Source of the DNA: an uncultured Kocuria sp.
Lineage (GTDB): Bacteria > Actinomycetota > Actinomycetes > Actinomycetales > Micrococcaceae
Reading direction: 5' to 3'
DNA: 64,000 nucleotides
Assembly: GCF_947500125.1 (NCBI RefSeq)
Contig: NZ_CANMRA010000016.1
Coordinates: 30,746-94,745 of the forward strand
Position numbers and translations under genes: made by a program. Shown in pieces: positions 17,049-24,817 of the stretch. The notes beneath the pieces were generated by a model. It had not been told where the DNA came from. It saw nothing but the letters and a program-made list of their open reading frames with translations, and searched no databases. How positions within the stretch are numbered: the stretch's first letter is position 1; each line of letters begins with the position of its first letter.

Positions 17049-18167
17049 ATGTCGGCTGGATCCCCCCGTGCCCTCAGCGCCGTCGTGGCGCTGCTGTTGG
17101 TCTTCGCCATCGGCTCGATCGTGGCCCTCGCCGTGCTCGTCGCGACCCTGGCCGAGGACGAGGAGACGACCTCAGCTACCTCCTGCACCGTCACCGCAGG
17201 CACCACGGACAACGACAACGGTGAGGAGCGGGCACTGAACATCCCCAACGGCTGGGCGCCACTGGTCGAAGCAGCCGCCCAGACCGCCGGGCTGCCCGTC
17301 AGTGTGGTGGCGGCACAACTGGCCCAAGAATCCAGGTGGAACCCGGACGCCACCAGCCCGGCCGGCGCCCAAGGCATCGCCCAGTTCATGCCCGCCACCT
17401 GGGCTACCTACGGCGAGGGTGGGGACCCCTTCGACCCTGAGGACGCGATTCCCGCTTATGGCCGCTACATGGCCGCACTGAAGACCGACGTGCAACCGAT
17501 CGCCGGTGACGACGCGGACGAGCTCGTGCGCCTGACCCTGGCCGCCTACAACGCCGGGCCCGGTGCTGTTGAGCAGCACCAGGGTGTGCCGCCGTATCAG
17601 GAGACGCGCGACTACATCGACACGATCCTGGGCACCGGACAGTCCCAGTACTCCGCCAACTGCCAGGCCCCCACCGGGGCTCTGGCCTGGGACGGGGACC
17701 TGGGTGAAGGCGAGTGGACCACTCCGTTACCGGGCGGGGTATTTACCTCCGGCTTCGGGGGCCGCGCCCTGGCCGGGGTCCCCGGCTGGGCCAACCAGCA
17801 CGAGGGCGTGGACATCGCCACCCCCGGGGCCGGCCAGGGGAACGGTGGAGTCGTCGTGGCCCCGACCGCCCTGCGGATCACCGGGTTCAACGCCACCGAC
17901 GGGTGCGTGATCGCCAAGGAGAACGGGGACGACCCCGACTTCGGCTTCGCCTTCTGCCACCTGCACTCCTGGGACGTAGCCAAGGGCCAGAAGCTCGCCC
18001 GCGGCGACGTCATCGGCACCGAGGGCAACCGCGGCCGGTTCGGGATGGCCACACACCTGCACTTCGAAATCTACAAACCCGACGCCCCCGACCTCGTCTT
18101 CCCTTACCAGGGGCACAACATCGACCCCGAGCCCATCCTCAAACAGAAAGGAGCATGGCCGAAATGA
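17049..18167 (+). CDS. Bifunctional lytic transglycosylase / M23 endopeptidase for conjugation
   Basis: ATG 17049 is preceded by AGGAGG with a 5-base gap. The 372-residue product has an N-terminal membrane anchor (about residues 12-36). A soluble lytic transglycosylase domain follows, with the catalytic Glu in QLAQESRWNP and the GAQGIAQFMPATW motif near residues 105-125. An M23 domain near residues 225-365 has its metal ligands in HEGVD and HLHFE, so both active sites look intact. It would cut glycan strands and peptide cross-links to open the wall for the transfer channel, as VirB1-type enzymes do in Gram-positive systems. The ParA-like gene is 33 bases upstream. Confidence 0.9.
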   Translation: MSAGSPRALSAVVALLLVFAIGSIVALAVLVATLAEDEETTSATSCTVTAGTTDNDNGEERALNIPNGWAPLVEAAAQTAGLPVSVVAAQLAQESRWNPDATSPAGAQGIAQFMPATWATYGEGGDPFDPEDAIPAYGRYMAALKTDVQPIAGDDADELVRLTLAAYNAGPGAVEQHQGVPPYQETRDYIDTILGTGQSQYSANCQAPTGALAWDGDLGEGEWTTPLPGGVFTSGFGGRALAGVPGWANQHEGVDIATPGAGQGNGGVVVAPTALRITGFNATDGCVIAKENGDDPDFGFAFCHLHSWDVAKGQKLARGDVIGTEGNRGRFGMATHLHFEIYKPDAPDLVFPYQGHNIDPEPILKQKGAWPK

Positions 18168-18757
18168 CCCGACCCCGCCTGATCACCGCCCTGACCCTGT
18201 GCATCCTGCCCCTCACCGCCTGCGGGCCCGAGACAGCACAACAGGCCAGCGAGCAGACCACCACCCCCACCACGGCCACTGCCTCCCCCACCGAGCTCAC
18301 CGTCGGGCAAGGAACCTTCCCCGACCCGGACAACGTCGATCGCAGCGACGTGGAAGCCACCGCAGAGACCGCTGCCCTGATCATCCACTCCTGGGACACC
18401 GCCACCGACTGCACCCAGACCGCGGCCGCCATCCGCGCCAAACCGTTGATGTCGGAAGAGTGGGCGAACAACCAGATCGAGCCTGAACGCAACGGCAACC
18501 AGGCCGCCTGGCTGGAACCAGCAGAACACCAGGCCTACAGTTCCCCCAGTCTCGTACCGGCCGTCGGTGACGTCTCCCGCGACGTCGCCAAGGACAAAGC
18601 CATCCGCGCCTACGACCTCACCTGGCAATGGATCAGCCGCGACGGCCACCAGATCGAAGCCACCGGCCAACGCCAAGTCGTCATCTACCTCGAGAAGCAC
18701 AACGGGCAGTGGGACGTCGTCGGCCACCAGTCCCAAGACATGGGCAATACCGAGTAA
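18164..18757 (+). CDS. Lipoprotein of the conjugation region, unknown function
   Basis: ATG 18164 overlaps the hydrolase stop as ATGA and has AAGGAG about 10 bases upstream; an ATG at 18155 is too close to that site. The first residues form a lipoprotein signal ending in a PLTAC lipobox (Cys near residue 20). A Thr-rich linker follows and then an alpha+beta domain of about 140 residues containing WDTATDCTQTAAAIRAKP and a terminal strand (VVIYLEKHNGQWDVVG) like the NTF2-like domain of VirB8/TcpC proteins. It is probably anchored outside the membrane and may be a structural part of the channel. Confidence 0.75.
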   Translation: MTRPRLITALTLCILPLTACGPETAQQASEQTTTPTTATASPTELTVGQGTFPDPDNVDRSDVEATAETAALIIHSWDTATDCTQTAAAIRAKPLMSEEWANNQIEPERNGNQAAWLEPAEHQAYSSPSLVPAVGDVSRDVAKDKAIRAYDLTWQWISRDGHQIEATGQRQVVIYLEKHNGQWDVVGHQSQDMGNTE

Positions 18758-18779
18758 GCCCGACACACCCTCGAAAGTC

Positions 18780-18789
18780 CTAGCGCTAG
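18780..18789. promoter_or_regulatory. Palindrome upstream of the small RHH gene
   Basis: CTAGCGCTAG is a perfect 10-bp palindrome 27 bases before the ATG at 18816, followed by a TATGAA-like -10 element at about 18800. It may be an operator for the RHH-like product or for plasmid copy control. Confidence 0.35.
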
Positions 18790-18815
18790 TACAAGCGATA
18801 TGAAAGGGTGAGCGT

Positions 18816-19034
18816 ATGACGGAGTACACACCGCCCAAGCTGCTCGGGAAGCGAGTGGCATTCAGCATGCGCATCCTGCCTGAGCAGCACCGCCGTGCGG
18901 CGGAGAAGGCGGCCGCCCTGGGCCTGTCCCAGGCGGACTACGTCGGCGCTCTAATTGATCGTGACTACGGATTGCCGAACGCACTTGACGACCGGCAGAA
19001 CGCTGAGGAGCTCCCCATCACTAAAACCGCTTAA
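18816..19034 (+). CDS. Small ribbon-helix-helix-like protein upstream of rep
   Basis: This 72-residue protein has a strand-like segment (RVAFSMRILPEQHRRAAEK) and a second helix (LSQADYVGALIDRDYGL), compatible with a CopG/RHH fold. Its place just before the replication gene and after a palindrome fits a copy-number or rep regulator, which is inferred from position. The ATG follows a weak AAAGGGTGA site. A hairpin follows the stop, so it is probably transcribed as a single gene. It could also be a small unrelated protein. Confidence 0.6.
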   Translation: MTEYTPPKLLGKRVAFSMRILPEQHRRAAEKAAALGLSQADYVGALIDRDYGLPNALDDRQNAEELPITKTA

Positions 19035-19040
19035 ACGACT

Positions 19041-19068
19041 GACGGCCCGCCGTGGAGGGCGGGCCGTC
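19041..19068 (+). terminator. Hairpin terminator before rep
   Basis: Perfect 11-bp GC-rich arms (19041-19051 and 19058-19068) with a 6-base loop begin 6 bases after the RHH gene stop. No T-run follows. Confidence 0.65.
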
Positions 19069-19077
19069 GAAGTCAAT

Positions 19078-19110
19078 CAGCTGTCGCAAGTTTGCCGACC
19101 GAGACAGCTG
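19078..19110. repeat. Inverted repeat upstream of rep, possible origin or operator element
   Basis: CAGCTGTC at 19078-19085 and GACAGCTG at 19103-19110 form a perfect 8-bp inverted repeat with a 17-base spacer. It lies 55 bases before the rep start. In pAL5000-type plasmids the origin is next to rep, so this dyad is a candidate Rep-binding site. No iteron series is visible. Confidence 0.4.
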
Positions 19111-19164
19111 GTTCAACAGAAACCGGATGAGAACCGCATATGAACCCATTACCAGGGGACTGTT

Positions 19165-20820
19165 GTGTCCCCTAGTGTACCTGAGGCGCGTCCGCAAGTG
19201 GACCCCGCCTTGCTGGATGTTGTCCTTTTTTGCCCCGAGACGCCGGCCCGCCGCTTCCTGGCGCACCACCGGATCGAGTACTTCCGATGCGGTCAGACCA
19301 AGTCGCAGGCGTTCCCGAACCGTGGGCGGCCTGCTGGTGAGTTCGCGTTTGTCCAGCTCAACCCGGCGGATTGGTTGAACTTCCTTGTCGTCGACGTCGA
19401 TGACGAGGCCGCGTTGTTGAACCTGATGCACCCGGCCGTGCCCGAGCCGACCTGGATCATCGAGAACCCCGAGACCGGTCACGCCCAGGCCGGGTGGGCT
19501 ATCGAACCGGTCTACCGGGGCGAGGGTGCTCGGCCGGGTCCGATCCGTTACGCGGAGGCGGTGCAGCGGGCCCTGGACCGGCTCGTGGACGGGGACCTGT
19601 GCTTCACCCGTTACCTGGTGCGCAATCCGGCTGCTGAGTTCCCGGCCGGGCGCGTGTGGTGGGGACGCAGAGCCAGCCCGTGGTCCCTGGGTGATCTCAA
19701 GGCGCACATGGCCGAGTACATCGACCCGTTCCACGACGAGGCCATCGACGGCCCCGCAGCACCGGCCTGGGACCCCGGTACGACCCTGCTGGGCCGCACC
19801 GGCATTCCGCGGGTCCCCGTCGTGGACACCGCCACGGAGGTGGGGCGCAACACCGCGATCTTCCGCGCCACCCGCCGGTGGCTGTGGGACCGACGGCAGC
19901 TCCACCACCAGACCCCGACCGAGGCCGCCTCGATCGCCCACGCCCGAGCGCTCAACGCCCAGCTGCCCGACCCCCTCTCCGATAGCGAGGTGGCCTGCCT
20001 GGCCCGCTCGGCCGTCCGCCAGGTCAACGCAGGCAAAGGACGCCCCACCTCCACCAGCGGCTCTGATGCCGCACCTGAGTACCTGGCGAGCATGGGACGG
20101 CGCGGCGGGAAGGCCCGCACCGAAGCCAAGGCGCGCGCGGCGGCGAACAACGCCGGAAAGGCCCGCCAAGCCCGCACCCACCGTGCCGGGCAACTGAAGG
20201 CTCAGGCTGCCCGGTTGCGGGCGGCGGGGGCGACCTACCGGGCCATCGCCGAGGCGGTGGGACGCACCGCACGCACTGTGATGGCGTGGCTGAAAAACGA
20301 GCCCGCCGCCCCCGCTGGCGACACCGTGGACGAGGGTGAAGTTCTCCAAGCAACAGGTATTGGTTCCGCCGGCGCTGGGCGCCCCGACCCCTCCCCTAGC
20401 CTGGTAGTGCCCCCCGCAGCTGCTGATGGTGAGGATCCCTCCGTGACGACTGAACCTGCCTACCAGTGGCCTGAAGGCGTCCTGCCCGGAGAACTAGACC
20501 CCGACTTCCGGGATCGGCTCCGCCCCGAGCACCGCGGCCTCACCCTCTGGGTGCCCCTGGACTACCTGGAGGACCACCCCATCGGCTCCGGGTACTGGTC
20601 TTTCACGAACGCTTCCGACTACTGGGAGACGGTCAAGGACGGACCGTTCCACGGCGCTGCGCTGGGTGGTCGGGAACTGCACGTGACTCAAGTGGGTGCC
20701 CGGGTAGGCGAACTCCACGGACTGCGCTTCCCACACCTGACGGCCGTCACCTATGAGGTCACTCGAGTCGCCGGCGACTCCTGCTGGTCAGCGCGGTTCC
20801 CCGGCTACATTGTCCACTGA
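19165..20820 (+). CDS. repA: Plasmid replication initiator (actinobacterial RepA type) with extra C-terminal domain
   Basis: A GTG at 19165 gives 551 residues. Residues 40-200 match the replicase fold of actinobacterial theta plasmids (LNFLVVDVDDE, WIIENPETGHAQAGW). Residues 230-295 resemble a primase C-terminal (PriCT) domain, and an HTH (AGATYRAIAEAVGRTARTV) lies near residues 355-373. Typical relatives end soon after the HTH. Here a Pro-rich linker leads to about 125 further residues starting near 427, containing GLTLWVPLDYLEDHP and aromatic-rich strands. An in-frame GTG at 20443 with GAGGAT upstream could also start a separate protein. Rep binds the origin and opens or primes it for plasmid replication. 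Confidence 0.85.
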   Translation: MSPSVPEARPQVDPALLDVVLFCPETPARRFLAHHRIEYFRCGQTKSQAFPNRGRPAGEFAFVQLNPADWLNFLVVDVDDEAALLNLMHPAVPEPTWIIENPETGHAQAGWAIEPVYRGEGARPGPIRYAEAVQRALDRLVDGDLCFTRYLVRNPAAEFPAGRVWWGRRASPWSLGDLKAHMAEYIDPFHDEAIDGPAAPAWDPGTTLLGRTGIPRVPVVDTATEVGRNTAIFRATRRWLWDRRQLHHQTPTEAASIAHARALNAQLPDPLSDSEVACLARSAVRQVNAGKGRPTSTSGSDAAPEYLASMGRRGGKARTEAKARAAANNAGKARQARTHRAGQLKAQAARLRAAGATYRAIAEAVGRTARTVMAWLKNEPAAPAGDTVDEGEVLQATGIGSAGAGRPDPSPSLVVPPAAADGEDPSVTTEPAYQWPEGVLPGELDPDFRDRLRPEHRGLTLWVPLDYLEDHPIGSGYWSFTNASDYWETVKDGPFHGAALGGRELHVTQVGARVGELHGLRFPHLTAVTYEVTRVAGDSCWSARFPGYIVH

Positions 20821-20901
20821 CGGGTCGCGTCCGAGCTGAGTGTCGCAGTGTTCTCGGGGGCTTCGCGTTGCCCGGGCCTGTCCGACCGTTAGCTGGTCCG
20901 G

Positions 20902-21534
20902 TCAGGAACGCGGCCGACGGTGTTGAGGCGCAGGAGTGAGGATCACCGCGAACATCTCCTGCAAGGTAGCAAGGTCATGGTTCTCGGCCGCGTCCCGGGA
21001 CGCAGCGTCGTTGACCGCCCCGGTGACCTGGGCCCAGTCCAGCCACCAGCCGGCGGCTACGGCCAATGAATCGAAGAAGAAGCGCTGGGTGCGCCCGTTG
21101 CCCTCCCGGAACGGGTGGAGATAGTTGACCTGGTCATAGTGATAGGCCAACCGTTCGATGAACCGGTCCCGATCCAGGTGCTGCAGGTAGCGGTCTTGGC
21201 GTAGCTGGTCGAAGACGAAACCGGCCGAGCGGGCGATCATCGACACCGGCAGGAACGGCTGCGCACCTGGGACCGTCTTGCGCAGATCCACGGTGCGCAG
21301 CTGCCCCGCCCAGGGATAGATGTCCTGGAACAGGTGACGGTGAATGGCCTGCAGCTCGGCCAGACCTCGGGTAGGCGCCGGTGGATGGCGCCACAGCTGC
21401 AGGGTGCGGACCACCACGAGATCAGCTTCCGCGGCGGCGAGCTCTGTCGCGGTGCGGGCGCCGATCAAATTGGTCAGGACCCCGGTGTGCGGGTCCAGAT
21501 ACGGGTCACGGTGCGGACTGGGGGCCTCACTCAA
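20902..21534 (-). CDS. Fic family toxin (AMP transferase type)
   Basis: The Fic signature HPFREGNGRTQR is intact near residues 140-151, with catalytic His and the Asp/Glu and Arg positions conserved, so nucleotide transfer (usually AMPylation of a target protein) is expected. The best start is a TTG at 21534 that overlaps the antitoxin stop (TTGAGTGA), giving 210 residues; no ATG or GTG fits better. The upstream gene encodes a matching inhibitory helix. The pair stands between rep and the partition genes, a usual place for a plasmid addiction module. Confidence 0.88.
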   Translation of the reverse strand: MSEAPSPHRDPYLDPHTGVLTNLIGARTATELAAAEADLVVVRTLQLWRHPPAPTRGLAELQAIHRHLFQDIYPWAGQLRTVDLRKTVPGAQPFLPVSMIARSAGFVFDQLRQDRYLQHLDRDRFIERLAYHYDQVNYLHPFREGNGRTQRFFFDSLAVAAGWWLDWAQVTGAVNDAASRDAAENHDLATLQEMFAVILTPAPQHRRPRS

Positions 21535-21724
21535 GGCCGTAGCGGGCGCGCGTGCGCCGAACCAGCTCCTCGACCTCGAGCCCACCCTCGGCGAAACGAT
21601 CCAGCTCCGCCCGGGTCGCTGCAGTGACGTGGAGTCCCTCCATGGCCGCACTGTGCACCACGGAAGCCACCTGCCGTGCCCGATCCACCTCAAGAGCCGG
21701 CGGCAGAATGTGCTGCTGCGCCAT
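21527..21724 (-). CDS. VbhA-type Fic antitoxin
   Basis: This 65-residue protein begins at an ATG with GGGGAGG 5 bases upstream. It contains HSAAMEG at residues 24-30, matching the inhibitory motif [S/T]xxxE[G/N] of class I Fic antitoxins, in which the Glu blocks ATP alignment in the toxin active site. It is translated first and its stop overlaps the toxin start, so antitoxin and toxin levels are coupled. The C-terminal helix (LEVEELVRRTRARYGL) completes the small fold. The assignment is strong because motif, size and neighbour agree. Confidence 0.85.
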   Translation of the reverse strand: MAQQHILPPALEVDRARQVASVVHSAAMEGLHVTAATRAELDRFAEGGLEVEELVRRTRARYGLE

Positions 21725-21960
21725 GGAACCTCCCCGGTCGGTGTGCTGGGCCGTGCTGTGCGTATCAGTCTATCAAGGCGTCCCTGGCCAGCGACGGGCC
21801 ACCACACCCCCGGGTTCCCGTCCGGGCGGACCCGCCGACTACAGCTCACTGTGCGGCGAAATGCCGGGATGCCAGAGAGCATTAGACGCCACCCGCCACG
21901 TTTTACCGGTGCTGTGGCGTATCGAAGAGTGACTAATGGCCTGCTCAGCGGCCGCTTCCC

Positions 21961-22887
21961 TCAGGGCTTTCGGGGCGGCTCGTTCTGTGCTGCCGTTTCC
22001 AGGGCATGCACCCTGTCACGGGCGGTGGTCAGCTCGGCCCGCAGCCGCTGCGCTTCGTGCTCGGCCTCCTCACGCCGACCCTGTTCATGAGCGTGCGCCC
22101 GGCCCTGCACGGTGGCCTCCGCACGGGCGGCCTGCGTCTCGGATCGTGCCCCCTCGAGGTCAGTCTGCAGGAGCTGGACCTCGTGCAGCGCCTGGTCCCG
22201 AGCCGACTCCGTCGCGGTGACCGTGGCGGTCAGCTCGAGCACCTGGGCCTCGGCCCGCTCCCGGGCTTGCTGCGCCGACTGGGCCTCGGTGCGAGCTTCC
22301 TCGAGGTCGGCCTCCAGCCGCTGCGCGCGCGCCACGGCCTGACCCCGGCTGGCCTCCACTTCGGAGACCTTCGTGACCAGCTCGGCGGCCTCGACCTCGG
22401 CCTGGACCCGCCGGCCTTCCTCCCGGGCGCGTTCCTCCTTGGCCGTGGCCGCTTCCGCCCGTGCCGTCACCAGAGCGGCACGAGCAGACTCCAGCTCGAT
22501 CTGCAGCCGCTCGACGTCGTGCAACGCCTGCTCCCGGCCGGTCTCGGCTTCGGTCACCGCGGTGACCAGCTCCGCAGCCTCCGCCTCGGCCTGCTCCCGG
22601 CCGGCCCGCGCCTCGGCAGCGATGTGCTCGACCTCGGCCCGCGCCGTGCTCAGGGCCGTCCCCCACGCCCCGCGCAGGGCCCGGGCCACCGCCTCCGGCG
22701 GCTCGGGCACGGACTGAACCTGGGCGCGGGACTCCCGCCAGGCCCGGACCCCATCCGAGGCGTCCTGCATGGACACCTGCGCCGCCCGGCGCACCGCGGC
22801 CACCGTGATGCGCTCCTCCGCCTCCGCGAGACGGTCGCACGCCGCGAACACCCGCTCCCGCGCGCTGCGCTGGATCGCCTCCGTCAT
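21961..22887 (-). CDS. kfrA: KfrA-type plasmid DNA-binding coiled-coil protein
   Basis: ATG 22887 with GGAGGT 6 bases upstream gives 308 residues. The first 65 residues resemble the KfrA N-terminal DNA-binding domain (RVFAACDRLAEAEERITVA, then VSMQDASDGVRAWRES). The rest is an uninterrupted Glu/Ala/Arg-rich coiled coil up to about residue 300. KfrA proteins of broad-host-range plasmids bind their own promoter and form filaments or nucleoid-like structures that aid stability. Directly upstream is a striking three-copy 12-bp element, the likely autoregulatory operator. Position beside parA supports a partition role. Confidence 0.85.
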   Translation of the reverse strand: MTEAIQRSARERVFAACDRLAEAEERITVAAVRRAAQVSMQDASDGVRAWRESRAQVQSVPEPPEAVARALRGAWGTALSTARAEVEHIAAEARAGREQAEAEAAELVTAVTEAETGREQALHDVERLQIELESARAALVTARAEAATAKEERAREEGRRVQAEVEAAELVTKVSEVEASRGQAVARAQRLEADLEEARTEAQSAQQARERAEAQVLELTATVTATESARDQALHEVQLLQTDLEGARSETQAARAEATVQGRAHAHEQGRREEAEHEAQRLRAELTTARDRVHALETAAQNEPPRKP

Positions 22888-22900
22888 GAGAGAACCTCCG

Positions 22901-22939
22901 TAGTAGTAGTAAATAGTAGTAGTAATCTTACTACTACTA
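22901..22939. repeat. Three-copy 12-bp operator upstream of kfrA
   Basis: TAGTAGTAGTAA occurs at 22901-22912 and again at 22914-22925. Its reverse complement is at 22928-22939, forming a perfect 12-bp inverted repeat with a 2-base centre. The array begins 13 bases before the kfrA ATG and is AT-rich in GC-rich DNA, so KfrA binding there would block its own expression. It could also act as a centromere-like site. Confidence 0.75.
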
Positions 22940-23492
22940 CTGCAAAAGTACATGGGCGTTGTGCCGGCACCCGCGGTCACGCCCATCGGCACATCCCTCC
23001 CTCGGTCGCGGCCCGTGACTCCTCCTGTAGGAGCGCGGCCTCGCGTTTCAGCGCCAGATCGGCCCGCCTCCTTCCTCGTCGAACGATGGCTGCCGCGCAT
23101 TTCTACGGCCCTGACGGGCCTCCGAAACACTTGCCCAAGGGGAAGTCGGCGCCACCTTGGTGCCATTCCCCTACTCCACGTCTCGTTTGTAGAGATCCCC
23201 CGCTTCTGACAGGGAGCTGGGGGCGTTCCGGACGCAACAGGGGATATGGAGAAGGAGGCCAAGAACGCGATGGACGCCGGGAAGGTGCCTTGGCACCTCG
23301 TCGGCAGACTGCTCGGTGGCGCAGAGCGATAGATACACACGAGCTCAACCGCCACAGGCGATGGTGGCCGCACGGCAGACGACGCCGACTACTGGGGCTC
23401 CCTCTGGGGCGGGTCGCTAGGCAAGAAACAAGCGTGGCACTCACTGCGCCCTCGCTAGGCGCATGAACGCCCGACGGAACGATGTACCAAGG
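22940..23492. other. Gene-poor interval between kfrA and parA
   Basis: No convincing full gene was found. The only coding-like stretch is a plus-strand frame from ATG 23246 (AGGGGAT upstream) to TAG 23456, interrupted by an in-frame TAG at 23330. Its first 28 codons have normal high third-position GC. It may be a 28-residue peptide gene or a small pseudogene. The rest shows no repeats or hairpins of note. Confidence 0.3.
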
Positions 23493-23600
23493 GCCTTCGA
23501 ATTAATGGTAGATAGCAAGATAAATAGAGCTCTATATATATGGCTGGCTAGTTAGCCTTCGAGCTATATGGCAAGCTCCCTAGCTGTCTTGGTACCGTGC
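23493..23600. promoter_or_regulatory. Dyad-rich AT segment before parA, candidate parS/operator
   Basis: An AT-rich block precedes parA. It contains a direct repeat (GCCTTCGA at 23493-23500 and 23555-23562, each followed by an ATGG...GCAAG sequence). It also has the palindrome TAGAGCTCTA (23525-23534), GGCTA-GT-TAGCC (23546-23557) and GAGCT...AGCTC (23561-23578). Such clustered dyads fit a partition operator/centromere bound by the RHH partner. The TATATATA run may supply a -10 element. Confidence 0.55.
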
Positions 23601-23604
23601 AACC

Positions 23605-24375
23605 ATGCAAACCCTCATGGTGTACAGCGAATCCGGCGGAGTCACCAAGACCACCACCGCCGTCTCCCTAGCAATGGTCGCCGCCGCCGAAGGGCGTCAA
23701 GTCGTACTCGTTGATCTCGACCCCCGCGCGGCCTCCACCAAGTGGTTCGGGGTGCAGCCCTCGGCGGAAGGAATGCACATTGGGGCAATCCTGGGCGATG
23801 AGAACCCCGAAGGCTGGGCCGAGGATCTCGCGGTGCCCAGCGGGTGGCACCCGAACCTCCGGGTGATTCCCTCGGCCCGCAATGTCTCCAACCGTGAGGC
23901 CGATCGGGCCGATCATGCGGAGCTGCGGCTGAAGATCTCTCTGACCGGTCTGCAAGCGGATGTGGTGGTCATTGACTGTCCCAACCGGCAGGGTGGCCCG
24001 TTGACGCTGTCGGCGTTGAACGCGGCGGACACCGTGGTCTACGCCGCCACCGCCACCAGCGATGGCATCGACGGGGTGGACGGGGCCCGGCGCACGGTCG
24101 CCCAGTTCCGTCGGCACCGCCAGCAGCTCGGCGCCCCGGACACTCTCACGGAGGCCGGCATCGTCGTCGGTGGGGTGAAGGAAACCATCATGAGCCGGGC
24201 GGCGGTGGCCAGCCTCGAGGAGCTGCGGGCCACGGGGTTGTTCCTGGAGCCGTTGATCCCGGACCGGGCCATCGTCCAGGAGGTGCGGATTTCGGGGGAG
24301 TGGTACGGCCAGTACCGCAAGGGCGCCCGCGTGCTGGACGCCTACACTGCGATTGCGAAGCAGGTGCTGCGATGA
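23605..24375 (+). CDS. parA: ParA-type partition ATPase with atypical Walker A
   Basis: The 256-residue product has the ParA/Soj fold: Walker A at the N-terminus, LVDLDPRAAST near residue 36 and a Walker B-like VVVIDCPNRQGG near residue 112. The P-loop reads ESGGVTKTTT (residues 9-18). Compared with KGGxGKTT, the signature lysine is Ser and the glycine before the catalytic Lys is Thr, while the second lysine is kept. It still probably binds ATP and nucleoid DNA to move the plasmid at division. The next gene overlaps by 4 bases and encodes an RHH protein, the expected centromere-binding partner. Confidence 0.88.
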   Translation: MQTLMVYSESGGVTKTTTAVSLAMVAAAEGRQVVLVDLDPRAASTKWFGVQPSAEGMHIGAILGDENPEGWAEDLAVPSGWHPNLRVIPSARNVSNREADRADHAELRLKISLTGLQADVVVIDCPNRQGGPLTLSALNAADTVVYAATATSDGIDGVDGARRTVAQFRRHRQQLGAPDTLTEAGIVVGGVKETIMSRAAVASLEELRATGLFLEPLIPDRAIVQEVRISGEWYGQYRKGARVLDAYTAIAKQVLR

Positions 24376-24722
24376 CCGACAAGCCGGAGCGTCCCGCCTC
24401 ATTGCAGCGCCGCCGGCCGCGCCCGGCCCCGGATGAGCACATCGACCCGGTCGACTACACACCCCCACGCACCACGACACCCCAGCCCGCGACGCAGGAG
24501 GTGTCGTCCCCGCCGCTGCAAGCGACACCGGCGGCGGAACCCCCGTCGGCCGCGCCTAAGCGCGGGCGTGGCCGGCCTCGTCGCGAGCCCACGATCCAGC
24601 TGGGTGTGCGGGTGGCCCAGGACGTCTCCGATCTGATCGAGGAGCTCACCGAGCACGACGGCACAGCGAGAGCGGTGATCGAGAACGCGGTGCGCGCCTA
24701 CGCCCAACAGATCAACCGGTAG
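24372..24722 (+). CDS. RHH-type centromere-binding partner of ParA
   Basis: ATG 24372 overlaps the parA stop as ATGA, giving 116 residues. Residues 1-60 are Pro/Arg-rich and likely flexible, like the tail of ParG/Omega-type proteins that stimulates ParA ATPase. Residues 65-115 form a basic GRGRPRREP segment and an RHH-like strand-helix-helix (IQLGVRVAQDVSDLIEELTE, then TARAVIENAVRAYAQQI). It should bind the dyad-rich segment upstream of parA and repress the operon. It has no ParB HTH domain, so this is a type Ib-like system. Confidence 0.75.
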   Translation: MTDKPERPASLQRRRPRPAPDEHIDPVDYTPPRTTTPQPATQEVSSPPLQATPAAEPPSAAPKRGRGRPRREPTIQLGVRVAQDVSDLIEELTEHDGTARAVIENAVRAYAQQINR

Positions 24723-24783
24723 TACCCGGACCCCCGATAGGGGGGTGCGGATGCGGGCGGCTTTCCCCTGGTCGGCGAGGAAG

Positions 24784-24817
24784 GAACCCGGCTCACCGTT
24801 GGTGGTGGGCCGGGTTC
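24784..24817 (+). terminator. Terminator of the parA operon
   Basis: Arms of 14 bp (24784-24797 and 24804-24817, one G-U type mismatch) with a 6-base loop are followed by TCTTCTTCT. This is the clearest rho-independent terminator in the window. Confidence 0.8.

Noticed and set aside
22901..22940. TAG triplet run as a microsatellite or CRISPR-like array
   Set aside because: There are only three 12-bp units, one inverted, with no spacers; an operator upstream of kfrA explains it better.
22006..23466. A 486-codon plus-strand open frame across kfrA
   Set aside because: It is antisense to the KfrA coiled coil, and the frame has Leu/Arg/Gly bias only.
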